Below the pieces are notes generated by a model, which searched no databases, was not told the DNA's origin, and saw nothing but the letters and a program-made list of their open reading frames with translations. Positions 34,895-46,650 of a stretch of 64,000 nt of DNA are shown here, piece by piece. How positions within the stretch are numbered: the first letter of the stretch is position 1; each line of letters begins with the position of its first letter. This DNA comes from Mytilus galloprovincialis (taxonomy: Eukaryota > Mollusca > Bivalvia > Mytilida > Mytilidae): assembly GCF_965363235.1 (NCBI RefSeq), contig NC_134840.1, positions 96,918,416 through 96,982,415 on the forward strand, in the 5' to 3' direction. Position numbers and translations under genes: made by a program.

Positions 34895-35111
34895 GTAAGT
34901 TATGTTGTCAGCAAGAATACTGTATAATAGATTCATTGTTATCATGGGTATCAATTTGAGTGGATGAACACCAAGAAAAATAAAAGATTTTTGTGGGTAT
35001 TAGAATCTGGATTTGGTTTTGGCAAAAACTGCATATAAGATTAAGGAAATTTGTTATTTCATTGAACATTTCAATTTGTGTTCACCTATACACATGAAAC
35101 CTGTAAAAATT

Positions 35112-35558
35112 AGTTCCATAGTATGGAATTTAGAGACAATAATAGTTCACCACTGTTCCATAGTATTGAATTTAGAGACAATAAATTGAATTTAGAGACA
35201 ATAATAGTTCACCACTGTTCCATAGTATTGAATTAAGAAACAATAATAGTTCACCACTGTTCCATAGTATTGAATTAAGAAACAATAATAGTTCACCACT
35301 GTTCCATAGTATTGAATTTAGAGACAATAATAGTTCACCACTGTTCCATAGTATTGAATTTAGAGACAATAATAGTTCACCACTGTTCCATAGTATTGAA
35401 TTAAGAAACAATAATAGTTCACCACTGTTCCATAGTATTGAATTAAGAAACAATAATAGTTCACCACTGTTCCATAGTATTGAATTTAGAGACAATAATA
35501 GTTCACCACTGTTCCATAGTATTGAATTTAGAGACAATAATAGTTCACCACTGTTCAA
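35112..35558. repeat. 42-bp minisatellite with four-unit higher order
   Basis: About ten copies of TTCCATAGTATTGAATTTAG plus AGACAATAATAGTTCACCACTG. Two versions occur, GAATTTAGAGAC (F) and GAATTAAGAAAC (A), ordered A-A-F-F-A-A-F-F after two initial F copies. That is a 168-bp higher-order repeat. It lies in intron 13 of CEP128. The long minus frame across it is a by-product of a period divisible by 3. Confidence 0.9.
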
Positions 35559-35767
35559 ATCTCATGTTTAATACATAGATATAAATCAAGGTAACTAACA
35601 AAATTTGGCATTTCTAGTTTTTCCATCAAAACATCTTTGCAACACATAGTATTAAAATTAATCTCTCACTTTTATTTGGGGGTTGGGACTGCATTGCTGC
35701 AATGAAAATATATTTTTTTTATTTATCAAATTCCAGTAAATATGTAACAGTTTTCATTTTAAGCATT

Positions 35768-36400
35768 ATTATACCCCCGCTTTAAAAAAGGGGGGGTATA
35801 CTGTTTTACCTCTGTCTGTCCGTCCGTCCGTCAGTCAGTCCGTCCCATGAAACTTTCGTCACATTTTTCTCAGGAACTACACATCCACCCTTTCTGTAAT
35901 TTGGTATCAACATTTATATATGTCCGCCATACCGTGTGATGCGTTTTCAGATTCATCACTTGACAACTTCCTGTTTACCGAACACTTGTCTGATTTTACA
36001 CATGATAGCCACGTTGAAAATTTTCGTCACATTTTTCTCAGGAACTACAATACAAGGATTTCTGAAATTTGGTTTCAGGATTTATATAAGTCAGCTATAC
36101 CGTGTGATGCGTTTTCAGATTCATCACTCGACAACTTCCTGTTTACCGAACACTTGTATGATTTTACACATGATAGCCAAGTTGAAAATTTTCGTCACAT
36201 TTTTCTCAGGAACTACAATACAAGGATTTCTGAAATTTGGTTTCAGGATTTTTATAAGTCAGCTATACCGTGTGATGCGTTTTCAGATTCATCACTCAAC
36301 AACTTCCTGTTTACCGAACACTTGCATATTTTTACACTATTAATATTATCCACTTGCTGCGGGGGTATCATCAGTGAGCAGTAGCTCGCAGTTTCACTTG
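35768..36400. mobile_element. pearl/Helitron-like element with three 168-bp units
   Basis: The left end ATACCCCCGCTTTAAAAAAG-GGGGGGTAT can fold as a hairpin. It is followed by CTGTCTGTCCGTCCGTCC. Core units are marked by CTTCCTGTTTACCGAACACT at about 35968, 36135 and 36303. The right end is CTGCGGGGGTATCATCAGTG. Open frames of 135-154 codons in the core have no start or splice support. Confidence 0.65.
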
Positions 36401-36587
36401 TTAGTTTAGACATTGAAATAAAGAAAATATTTCAGCAAATATATGAAACATATGTTGTGCTTTCATTATAAGTTGTTCTAAGTGACATGAATTGTCAAAT
36501 TATCATCTGGTGCATTACAAATGCATTAGAATTGACACTGTATTTCAAGTATTAAAGTAATCAGTTAAGTTATTTGATTTTTTCCAG

Positions 36588-36707
36588 GCTGTACGAGCTG
36601 CTCAGGATGAACAAATCAGAGTCAAAGACGTGGAACTTAATGAACTTAAATCTGTAAGAATAGATATGGACAGGGAGGTCAGAGACTCCAGAACAATTGT
36701 TGAAAGG
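36588..36707 (+). CDS. CEP128: CEP128 exon 14
   Basis: Residues 496-535, phase 0 to 0: AVRAAQDEQIRVKDVELNEL then KSVRIDMDREVRDSRTIVER. Coiled coil; TTTCCAG acceptor. Confidence 0.85.
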
Positions 36708-36994
36708 GTAAATATAGTTTCTGTTTGTAGAATATTATCATTGTATATCATGTTTGCATGTGTAGTAGGAAATTTATGAATGATTTGGAAATATATATTT
36801 TCATAGTTCAAATGCATAATTGAAATATATGGTATGACCATAATATATGAATGAATTTTTTTTTTTTTTTTTATCTTTGATGACATTTTATTATTAACTT
36901 GAGGTATATAGACACTTTATTTAATAGTGTCATCCTGCCTTAAAATAATACTTATCTATCATATACAAATATGCATATATTTTCACATTATTAG

Positions 36995-37126
36995 ATGGAG
37001 AATGAATTAAACAACAATGCTGCCAAGTTAGCAACTGTAACAGAGGAGAGAAATAGAATAGAGGACAGAATGTCTTCTCTAGAGGCAGCACATTTACTGG
37101 CCCAGGATCAGGCCAATCAACTACAG
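36995..37126 (+). CDS. CEP128: CEP128 exon 15
   Basis: Residues 536-579, phase 0 to 0: MENELNNNAAKLATVTEERN through LLAQDQANQLQ. Coiled coil. Confidence 0.85.
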
Positions 37127-37689
37127 GTATATAGTCTGTTACTATGGAAACAGCATTGGTTGATTTAAATTTGGCTAGAAGGTCTACACAATCACTTTTC
37201 ACTCAAAATTTATAAAAAAAAGAAGAATGAGTAAATGGTGGCATGCTAAATTCAAAGTTTTTAAAACATGGTCACAAACAGAATTCACAAATACACACAT
37301 TGAAATTTTTTTTTCACTGTTTGACTAAGTATTTCACATTTCACATGACTAAATAAAACTAAACATTTGATACATTTCAAACAAAAATTGAAACAGAAAA
37401 TAATGGAGTTAAAACTAGTTTCATTTTCACAAAGTCACAAAGTCACATAGTATTGTTGTGGTATTGTTTCACTGTTAGTTGTTCACATTTCCATGGCAAC
37501 TGTTAGATAAAATTGTGAATTGAAAGAAATTGAAGGGGAATAATCTGTAATTTCATATTCATTTTCACAATTCACAAAGACTCAAGGCATTTGTTTTGTT
37601 ATTGCTTACGTTCAGTCTTCACATTTCTAGCAATTAAAATTAACAATTTTCAGAATGAAAGCTTAATATTAAAACTGATTCATTTTCAG

Positions 37690-37764
37690 CATGAAATAAA
37701 AGAATTGAGTTCTATAAAGGCAGAGATAGCGGCTAAGTTGTCAGAATCTAACGGAAAATTACAT
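37690..37764 (+). CDS. CEP128: CEP128 exon 16
   Basis: Residues 580-604, phase 0 to 0: HEIKELSSIKAEIAAKLSES then NGKLH. TTTTCAG acceptor, GTATGT donor. Confidence 0.8.
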
Positions 37765-38613
37765 GTATGTGCTGCAACACTCGCAGCATACCTAGTCAAG
37801 ACACTATCAAACTGTATTGTACATAGTTCATCATAGAAAATATAGAGCCTGGTATTCCAATCATTTAAAATCACAATTTATTTGGTGGTCAGTAAAGTTC
37901 ATTATGTCTCTGCAAGATCCACAAAATTTGGTATGGACAAATCATGCTAATGATTCAATGAAATTTAAGAGCATGAACAAAATGAAGATTTTATGGTGAA
38001 GATATCAATACAGTTTGACTTGTCTTTTTATTTTAGTAGCATGCTCAGTAGTATATAGTAGAAAACCCTGCATGTTTTATTCTTGTTATAATCAGAATTT
38101 TTTGTCTAATATTCGTTATTTCTGTTATATCTGTTTTATTCCAATTTCTTGGTATTACCTATGCATGATATCATTATTTTGAATTTTCACTAACAAATAT
38201 GTTTGTTTTGGAACTATATCTACTCTTGCAAACTGTTTTCTTTTTCATGTAGAGTTGCTTGTTCATTTTATAAAAAACTGTCATCTGAAATAACTTTTCT
38301 ATAAATTTTCAATTGCATGAACTATATTTTTTCTTCCCTTTTATAAGACCTATATCCTTATCTTTATATTTCTTGTTATCACAGAAACATAATTTAAGAT
38401 TTTTCACAAGCTAATTTTCATAATATCATTAAAAATTATTATTTTACATTCACATTTTCAAAAATTTTGTTTTATAAATCAACTTGGATTCATATAATGA
38501 AAATATGATCATAATCACAAATTCAATCATTAAACAGTAACACCCTATAATCTGTGTCGTCTTTCATTTAAAATCAATAAGAAACAGTCAAAAAAAAATC
38601 TTTATTTATTTAG
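37765..38613. other. CEP128 intron 16
   Basis: Plain AT-rich intron, nothing recognised. Confidence 0.4.
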
Positions 38614-38700
38614 GATTTGAAACAGAATTATATAGAGATGCAGCATAGAGAGAAGGCAGCCAGAGATGAGGCCAAACTTTATCAAAGACAGCTACATGAG
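38614..38700 (+). CDS. CEP128: CEP128 exon 17
   Basis: Residues 605-633, phase 0 to 0: DLKQNYIEMQHREKAARDEA then KLYQRQLHE. Coiled coil. Confidence 0.85.
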
Positions 38701-39092
38701 GTAATAAAAATAAAATGGGCTCAAACGAAACCACAATATATATTGGAAGTGAAGGTGTATTTAAAATTTTGGCATATCCACACATAACTTATTCATGAAA
38801 CGATTCAAATATTAAATATATTTAAATGTATTTAAAGTAAATTTTTATAAAAATTGTATAGTATTAGTTTATGTTTCGCCTAATTAAGATAATGAGGCCA
38901 GACATAATTTGGGTATTTCCACTGGCACTGGAAGTAGCATAATTTCAATTGACATTGTATGGGCCCACACTCATACTCATGGTTAACTGAAGCTTTTGTT
39001 GTTTTATATGTGAAAGGGATGCCATTTAAACTTCAACAATTACAATCTATAATGAAAGGAATGTGTGTTTACTGTTTATTTATTATTTCTAG

Positions 39093-39239
39093 GAAAGAGA
39101 AAATCACCAAGAACAAATAGAGTCGGTAAAACATGAGTTGAGTGAGGTTAAAGTTCGTGAAGCACATGTCATGCAGGATATTCAGAGGAAGATGAAGAGA
39201 GGTCATGCAGAGTATGAAGCTACGATACAAACATTGAAG
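39093..39239 (+). CDS. CEP128: CEP128 exon 18 (source of the tandem array)
   Basis: Residues 634-682, phase 0 to 0: ERENHQEQIESVKHELSEVK through IQRKMK, then RGHAEYEATIQTLK and donor GTAAAA. The last 42 nt (14 codons) plus this donor are the seed of the repeat array that follows. The 3' half of the exon is therefore present 35 times in the locus. Confidence 0.9.
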
Positions 39240-39915
39240 GTAAAATAAATCAGGGGGTTTATTGTTTATTATACCCATTGACCCTGAAGAGAGGTCATGC
39301 TGAGTATAAAGCTACGATACAAACATTGAAGGTAAAATAGATTTAGGGGTTTTATTGTTTATTATACCCATTGACCTGAAGAGAGGTCATGCTGAGTATG
39401 AAGCTACGATACAAACATTGAAGGTAAAATAAATCAGGGGGTTTATTGTTTATTATACCCATTGACCCTGAAGAGAGGTCATGCTGAGTATAAAGCTACG
39501 ATACAAACATTGAAGGTAAAATAGATTTAGGGGTTTTATTGTTTATTATACCCATTGACCTGAAGAGAGGTCATGCTGAGTATGAAGCTACGATACAAAC
39601 ATTGAAGGTAAAATAAATCAGGGGGTTTATTGTTTATTATACCCATTGACCTGAAGAGAGGTCATGCAGAGTATGAAGCTACGATACAAGCATTGAAGGT
39701 AAAATAGATTTAGGGGTTTTATTGTTTATTATACCCATTGACCTGAAGAGAGGTCATGCAGAGTATGAAGCTACGATACAAGCATTGAAGGTAAAATAGA
39801 TTTAGGGGTTTTATTGTTTATTATACCCATTGACCTGAAGAGAGGTCATGCAGAGTATGAAGCTACGATACAAACATTGTAGGTAAAATAGATTTAGGGA
39901 TTTTATTGTTTATTA
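39240..39915 (+). repeat. exon-18-derived tandem array, block 1
   Basis: Seven tandem units of 91-93 bp. Each holds about 50 bp of intron start (GTAAAATAGATTTAGGGGTT through TTATACCCATTGACC-TGAAG) followed by 42 bp equal to the 3' end of exon 18 (AGAGGTCATGC(A/T)GAGTATGA...AAACATTGAAG). The next unit's GTAAAA follows at once. Two copies have AAA for GAA, two have GCATTG for ACATTG, and the last has a TAG in the core. Otherwise the coding part is preserved. Confidence 0.95.
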
Positions 39916-41213
39916 GGGCCCCGCCGACGGCGGGTCGCCCTATAGTGATCAGTCTGTCCGTCCGTCCGTCCGTCCGTAACACTTTCGTGTCCGCATCATA
40001 TCTAGAGAACCGTTATGATTTCATACTTAATACTTAACATGATTATTAACCAACACCAGAGGGTGTGTCATGTTGTATGTACAACTTCCTAGGTCAAAGG
40101 TCAAGGTCAAAAAGTTTGGTTTCAGTTGACAACCCCGTGTCCTGTGGTGAAGATCGTGTCCGCTCCATATCTAGATAACCATTATGATTTCAAAGTTTAT
40201 ACTTGACATCCATTTTAACAACCACCAGAGGGTGTGTCATGATGTATGTACAACTTCCTAGGTCAAAGGTCAAGGTCAAAAACTTTGGTTTCGGGTTGAC
40301 AATCCTGTGTCCTGTGGTGAAGATCGTGTCCGCTCCATATCTAGATAATCGTTATGATTTCAAAGTATATACTTGTCATACTTTTTAACCACCACCAGAG
40401 GGCGTGTCATGATGTATGTACAACTTCCTAGGTCAAAGTCAACGTCAAAAAAACTTTGGTTTCAGTTGACAACCCTGTGTCCTGTGGTGAAGATTGTGTC
40501 CGCTCTACATCTTGAGAACCGTTATGATTTCAAATATTATACTTGACATCCATTTTAACCAACACCAGAGGGTGTGTCATGATGTATGTACCACTTCCTA
40601 GGTCAAAGGTCTGTCTGTCTGTTGGTCTGTCCATCGCTAACAAATTTGATCCACATTATATTTTGAGAGGACAGCTGTTATTATTTCATACTTTATACCT
40701 GACAAATATTTTCAACTTAACACATATATTAACCAACACAAGAGAATGTGTCATAATGTATGCATCCTAGGTCTAAGATCAGTCTGTCGGTCTGTCCATC
40801 CATTCGTTGTTCTTAACAAATTGTGTCCGCTCTACCTCTCGAGAACCATTAATATTTCATACTTTATACTTGGTGGGTCATAATATATTGAAGGCATAAT
40901 TCTAAAAATATGTGACAAATATCAATTGGGCAGCACCTTTAAACATATTGTTCAAACATCAATCCATATATCCAGAAGTCACCTTAGAGTAGTAAACAAT
41001 GAGTTCACATCATGCAGTCATATCACTATTATACTATGAAAGTAAGATGAGAATATTTATCAGTTTTAACTTAAAATCTTAGATCAAAATCACACATGAG
41101 ACTATGTAATAACTTCAAATAATGCTTCATATCAGATTATCCATACAACTTATTTACCCCACGTTATTGACAGCGGGGCCCACAGAGATGGCTCCCATCT
41201 CAATGATATCTAG
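39916..41213. mobile_element. pearl/Helitron-like element inserted in the array
   Basis: Interrupts one array unit: GTTTATTA on the left resumes as TTATACCC on the right, with TTA shared. The left end GGGCCCCGCCGACGGCGGGT folds on itself. CAGTCTGTCCGTCCGTCC follows. Core units of about 170 bp (marker CCAGAGGGTGTGTCATG near 40057, 40227, 40397 and 40567, decayed near 40740) number about five. The right end is GACAGCGGGGCCCACAGAGATG. It must be younger than the array. Confidence 0.75.
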
Positions 41214-43590
41214 TTATACCCATTGACCTGAAGAGAGGTCATGCAGAGTATGAAGCTACAATACAAACATTGAAGGTAAAATAGATTTAGGGGTTTTATT
41301 GTTTATTATACCCATTGACCTGAAGAGAGGTCATGCTGAGTATGAAGCTACGATACAAACATTGAAGGTAAAATAGATTTAGGGGTTTGATTGTTTATTA
41401 TACCTATTGACCTGAAGAGAGGTCATGCTGAGTATGAAGCTACGATACAAACATTGAAGGTAAAATAGATCAGGGGGTTTTATTGTTTATTATACCCATT
41501 GACCTGAAGAGAGGTCATGCAGAGTATGAAGCTACGATACAAACATTGAAGGTAAAATAGATCAGGGGGTTTTATTGTTTATTATACCTATTGACCCTGA
41601 AGAGAGGTCATGCTGAGTATGAAGCTACGATACAAACATTGAAGGTAAGAGAGGTCATGCTGAGTATGAAGCTACGATACAAACATTGAAGGTAAAATAG
41701 ATCAGGGGGTTTTATTGTTTATTATACCTATTGACCCTGAAGAGAGGTCATGCTGAGTATGAAGCTACCATACAAACATTGAAGGTAAAATAGATTTAGG
41801 GGTTTTATTGTTTATTATACCCACTGACCTGAAGAGAGGTCATGCTGAGTATGAAGCTACGATACAAACATTGAAGGTAAAATAGATTTGGGGTTTTATT
41901 GTTTATTATACCTATTGACCCTGAAGAGAGGTCATGCTGAGTATGAAGCTACGATACAAACATTGAAGGTAAAATAGATTTGGGGTTTTATTGTTTATTA
42001 TACCCATTGACCCTGAAGAGAGGTCATGCTGAGTATGAAGCTACGATACAAACATTGAAGGTAAAATAGATTTGGGGTTTTATTGTTTATTATACCCATT
42101 GACCCTGAAGAGAGGTCATGCTGAGTATGAAGCTACGATACAAACATTGAAGGTAAAAAAGATTTGGGGTTTTAATTGTTTATTATACCCATTGACCCTG
42201 AAGAGAGGTCATGCTGAGTATGAAGCTACAATACAAACATTGAAGGTAAAAAAGATTTGGGGTTTTATTGTTTATTATACCCACTGACCTGAAGAGAGGT
42301 CATGCTGAGTATGAAGCTACGATACAAACATTGAAGGTAAAATAGATTTGGGGTTTTATTGTTTATTATACCCATTGACCCTGAAGAGAGGTCATGCTGA
42401 GTATGAAGCTACGATACAAACATTGAAGGTAAAAAAGATTTGGGGTTTTAATTGTTTATTATACCTATTGACCCTGAAGAGAGGTCATGCTGAGTATGAA
42501 GCTACGATACAAACATTGAAGGTAAAATAGATTTAGGGGTTTTATTGTTTATTATACCTATTGACCCTGAAGAGAGGTCATGCTGAGTATGAAGCTACGA
42601 TACAAACATTGAAGGTAAAATAGATTTAGGGGTTTTATTGTTTATTATACCCATTGACCTGAAGAGAGGTCATGCTGAGTATGAAGCTACGATACAAACA
42701 TTGAAGGTAAAATAGATTTAGGGGTTTTATTGTTTATTATACCTATTGACCCTGAAGAGAGGTCATGCTGAGTATGAAGCTACGATACAAACATTGAAGG
42801 TAAAATAGATTTGGGGTTTTATTGTTTATTATACCTATTGACCCTGAAGAGAGGTCATGCTGAGTATGAAGCTACGATACAAACATTGAAGGTAAAATAG
42901 ATTTGGGGTTTTAATTGTTTATTATACCTATTGACCCTGAAGAGAGGTCATGCTGAGTATGAAGCTACAATACAAACATTGAAGGTAAGAGAGGTCATGC
43001 TGAGTATGAAGCTACGATACAAACATTGAAGGTAAAATAGATTTGGGGTTTTATTGTTTTTTATACCTATTGACCCTGAAGAGAGGTCATGCTGAGTATG
43101 AAGCTACGATACAAACATTGAAGGTAAAATAGATTTGGGGTTTTATTGTTTATTATACCTATTGACCCTGAAGAGAGGTCATGCAGAGTATGAAGCTACG
43201 ATACAAACATTGAAGGTAAAATAGATTTGGGGTTTTATTGTTTATTATACCTATTGACCCTGAAGAGAGGTCATGCTGAGTATGAAGCTACAATACAAAC
43301 ATTGAAGGTAAAATAGATTTGGGGTTTTAATTGTTTATTATACCTATTGACCCTGAAGAGAGGTCATGCTGAGTATGAAGCTACAATACAAACATTGAAG
43401 GTAAGAGAGGTCATGCTGAGTATGAAGCTACGATACAAACATTGAAGGTAAAGTAAATCAGGGGGTTTGATTGTATATTATACCCATTGACCTGAAGAGA
43501 GGTCATGCTGAGTATGAAGCTACGATACAAACATTAAAGGTAAAGTAAATCAGGGGGTTTCATTGTTTATTATACCCACTGACCTTGAGT
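41214..43590 (+). repeat. exon-18-derived tandem array, block 2
   Basis: Twenty-seven further units of the same 90-93 bp repeat. Three units (cores near 41649, 42988 and 43408) lack the spacer, so two cores abut as TTGAAGGTAAGAGAGGTCAT; these carry GTAAGA, a stronger donor than GTAAAA. Core changes are mostly synonymous in the exon frame (GCA/GCT, ACG/ACA/ACC, TTG/TTA). Units with GTAAAAAAG lack the in-frame stop and, at 93 bp, keep frames open across the unit (42072-42287). The array ends in CCTTGAGTTTTTCCTCAATA. Confidence 0.95.
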
Positions 43591-44002
43591 TTTTCCTCAA
43601 TATTTAGTAATGAGTGGGGTATACTTGAGTGCAAATCTTCTTGTTTTGGGCAAATTTTAATAAGATCTACAGAGTAATGTTATTATTTTGAAATACTAAA
43701 AACTAACTTATTTTTGCTAGCTGGAAAATTATCAATTTTCTGAAAACGGATCAGTTCAGTTTGAATTCTTAACATTGTAATAGTCTTGTGAACCAGTTTG
43801 CTTCGTGTTACCAACATAGAGTATATGTATAATAACAAATAATGCTGAATCCACAGTATTAGAAAATAAAAAAAAGGTCTTTTGATAACAAAACATAAAA
43901 AGAAAATGGATGTGCAAAACAGAATATGACTGAATTAGATATTTCCATATACAAATGATTTTGACTATATATAACTTTAACCAAATTTTCATTATTTGAT
44001 AG

Positions 44003-44100
44003 ATGGAGCTATCAGAAGAAAAATCTGCACATAAAATCTCAAAGAGAAATGAAGAGAAGAACCGACTTGAAAGTGAGAAACTCACCATAGAAATGGTCAG
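44003..44100 (+). CDS. CEP128: CEP128 exon 19
   Basis: Residues 683-715, phase 0 to 2: MELSEEKSAHKISKRNEEKN then RLESEKLTIEMV. First true exon after the array. TTTGATAG acceptor, GTTAGT donor. Confidence 0.85.
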
Positions 44101-44384
44101 GTTAGTATACTAATATACACACTATGGTTTAGGATTCAAATTAGGGCTGTTCCATACATGATATTGGAGGAACTAAGGGATTGGTTACCTCATTTTCAAA
44201 GTACCTTACCTGGATACCAGGTTAAGAAAACAACTCTTAAAATCATCAGTACGTTTGTGACAACCATTTTTTGGGTATTATACAAGTGTTAAATACAAAT
44301 CTTGAATTAGCTGTTATTTCAGAAATTAGAGGAAATGATTGGTGGTCATAAAATTTTAGTATTTTTTTAATATATATTTAATAG

Positions 44385-44451
44385 ATATGAAGAGGAGAAT
44401 GGCCGATTGATGAGAAAATTAGAGAAGATTCGTCAAGAATATGAAACCCAG
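44385..44451 (+). CDS. CEP128: CEP128 exon 20
   Basis: Residues 715-737, phase 2 to 0: YEEENGRLMRKLEKIRQEYE then TQ. Coiled coil. Confidence 0.85.
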
Positions 44452-44960
44452 GTAAGTTTATATCATAGTGTGTGTATACCAGTCAATATCATCTTATCAT
44501 ATCGCTAGGAAAAAATAAATAAAGTGAAAATGAAATATTGAATGTAAAACTTGCTTAGTTTGCTTTTTCCTTTCATTGTTTTTTTTTCCATCAGTTTGTG
44601 CATTGAATTTTTGGACAATAAATATCTTTTTTAAGTGACAATATTTTTTTTTTATTAATGGAAGATATGTTGGTCTTTTTATTTTATTCAGTTATATTTT
44701 CATCCTAATTACATATTGAATTTAAAAAAATATTGATATGTTAAATGAAAATGTAAAAAAACTACAAGAAACAGTTATTTTCATTGTTATAGGTTGAGTA
44801 TAATCATTTTTATCATTCAACTTTCAATTTTTGAAAAGCATTTAATGTAAATCAAATTTTCTTTATTCTTTAAAACAAAATGCATTAGAGTTTAAAGGAA
44901 AATGATTTCTTGGCCTTATCTTTAGTAGTATATACATGAGTTAAGTTTTGTGAATTTTAG

Positions 44961-45125
44961 GGAAGTAATTCTGGTAAACTTACAATGTCGCCACATCTCC
45001 GTCCCCGGCGGAAACGAGGATGCCTAGTCAGTATAAACCATATTTTAGTGCTGTCGTCTGCTTTGTTGCATCATCATCCCATCATCCTTGTTGTCATAGC
45101 AACAATCATTACTAATAACGATTGA
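44961..45125 (+). CDS. candidate alternative terminal exon of CEP128
   Basis: After GTGAATTTTAG the phase-0 frame reads GSNSGKLTMSPHLRPRRKRG, then a hydrophobic stretch with ILVLSSALLHHHPIILVVIA, and stops at TGA 45123. AATAAA follows at 45129. Phase fits exon 20. The first 70 bases (CATCTCCGTCCCCGGCGGAA) are far more GC-rich than the intron. It could end a short isoform at about residue 791, or the GC block could be a repeat fragment. No transcript evidence. Confidence 0.3.
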   Translation, partial: GSNSGKLTMSPHLRPRRKRGCLVSINHILVLSSALLHHHPIILVVIATIITNND

Positions 45126-45471
45126 AGAAATAAAATAAAATGGCAGCAAAATAACTGCATGTTTAGAGTCTGCATGACTGATTGATGTGACATGTGATTC
45201 ATGTTCATGTAGTTTGTTATTTTTTAATCTAATTTGATAAAAAGTTAAAGAAAACAATACACCAATAGAAGCAAGCAGTGTATTGAATTTCGGAAGTAGT
45301 GGCAATTACAGATAAAACTACTAAAAAGAATAAATAGTGTTGCTAGTAAAGTCAGTTTTATATAGAATAGAATTATAGTTCAGACTTGTCCATTAAATGA
45401 ATGTGGGAGGGAAGGGATGGACTGTTTATTTTGGACATGGGCCATTTGGTGTTGAATGTCCATTTGATATA

Positions 45472-46650
45472 CTGTGGATTCATTTTTATTCGTGGTATAC
45501 CAATTTTCGTGGGTTTCGTGGGTCACAGCGAACCACAAATTTAAGAATTCAACGAAGAATAATCCCGAGAAATGTGTATGGAGTCGGATGTTTATTTCCA
45601 GTTATGTTATGCAGTTCTAGTATAGTGTTGACTAGCGAAAGTAGCGATAAACATTGTAACATAACACGTGTTTTTTTATTGAAAGAAGATACAAGTATTT
45701 TGATTAAATCTATGATAAATATATCAAATATCAGTGATAATTTACTTTTTAAAATTGATTAAAACTGTTCATGGAAAATAACTGCAAGTCTTTTTTTTTT
45801 CTTCTTCTTTCGTAATTCCCTCCTGTTTAGGAGCACTCGGATGAGACCGATAAATGTTAACAGTATATGTACATTAAAACACACAATAAATCCTCTGTAA
45901 AATATGAATGAACAGCATCCTCCACCATAAAAACCAGTGTATTTACAACAAGTCGTGAATTTATATATAAGCACTAATATAGGGACTTTTAAAGTAATGT
46001 AGTATTAAATTGGCAAGAGATATACTAAATAAATTACATGTTCGCAGACTCATAAATTTAAACAGGTGCTTTTCAATGCAATATAAAACATAAGCATGAT
46101 TAATTTGGATGTTGAGTTGCTAATTACCGTGTCATAGTTTGGTTTACCAGTGATTAAAAATCAATAGGATTAAGTACGGGGATATTGCCCGTAGGTAATA
46201 TTGTTTATGACAGGAACATTTATTTTCACACCTTATACTTATATCACTGTTTATTATATCGTGATTAGGGAAATGAGCTTTCAATCATAAAGTTTTGAAT
46301 GCCTTATAGAATTCAGACAAGAATTTATAAATTGTAAAACAAACAAATAATTAGTTGTCTCTGTCCATTATTTTTATCGAAGTTATCAATGAACACTTTA
46401 ACCTAGAATGACCAAGTGATGATTTTGACAACTCAAAACTTTTTCAATGAATTCCTTCTTTTTTGTTTTGTTTTATTATTGATCAAACCAAGGAGGTTAT
46501 ATGATCTCCTATATCAAAAAGAAATCCACGAATTACATATCTAATTTTTTGTTGTTGTAATCAGCGATCCACAAATTTACGTATACCACGAAACGTCCTT
46601 TTTTCTCTATCCACGAAAATTGATACCCACGAAAATAAATGAATCCACAG
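45472..46650. mobile_element. CTGTGGATTC MITE with TA duplication
   Basis: Inverted ends CTGTGGATTCATTTTTATTC (left) and GAATAAATG-type complement ending GAATCCACAG (right), with repeated CGTGG(G)TA(T)ACCAATTTTCGTGG motifs near both ends. Flanked by TA at 45470-45471 and 46651-46652. Length 1.18 kb. The internal frame at 45397-45762 is not recognisable. Short relatives occur at 57927-58041 and 29990-30060. Confidence 0.8.

Noticed and set aside
35920-36384. ORFs of 135-154 codons with repeated SAIPCDAFSDSSL segments
   Set aside because: They translate the tandem core of a mobile element inside a CEP128 intron.
42072-42530. Open frames of 60-71 codons in the array (MGFYCLLYPLTLKRGHAEYE...)
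   Set aside because: They arise because 93-bp units with GTAAAAAAG lack the usual in-frame stop; they read through intron spacer.
39240-43590. CRISPR-like array of short repeats and spacers
   Set aside because: Units are contiguous copies of an exon end plus intron with no unique spacers, in a eukaryotic gene.
45397-45762. 121-codon ORF as an exon or transposase
   Set aside because: It straddles the MITE end and has no transposase motif or splice borders.
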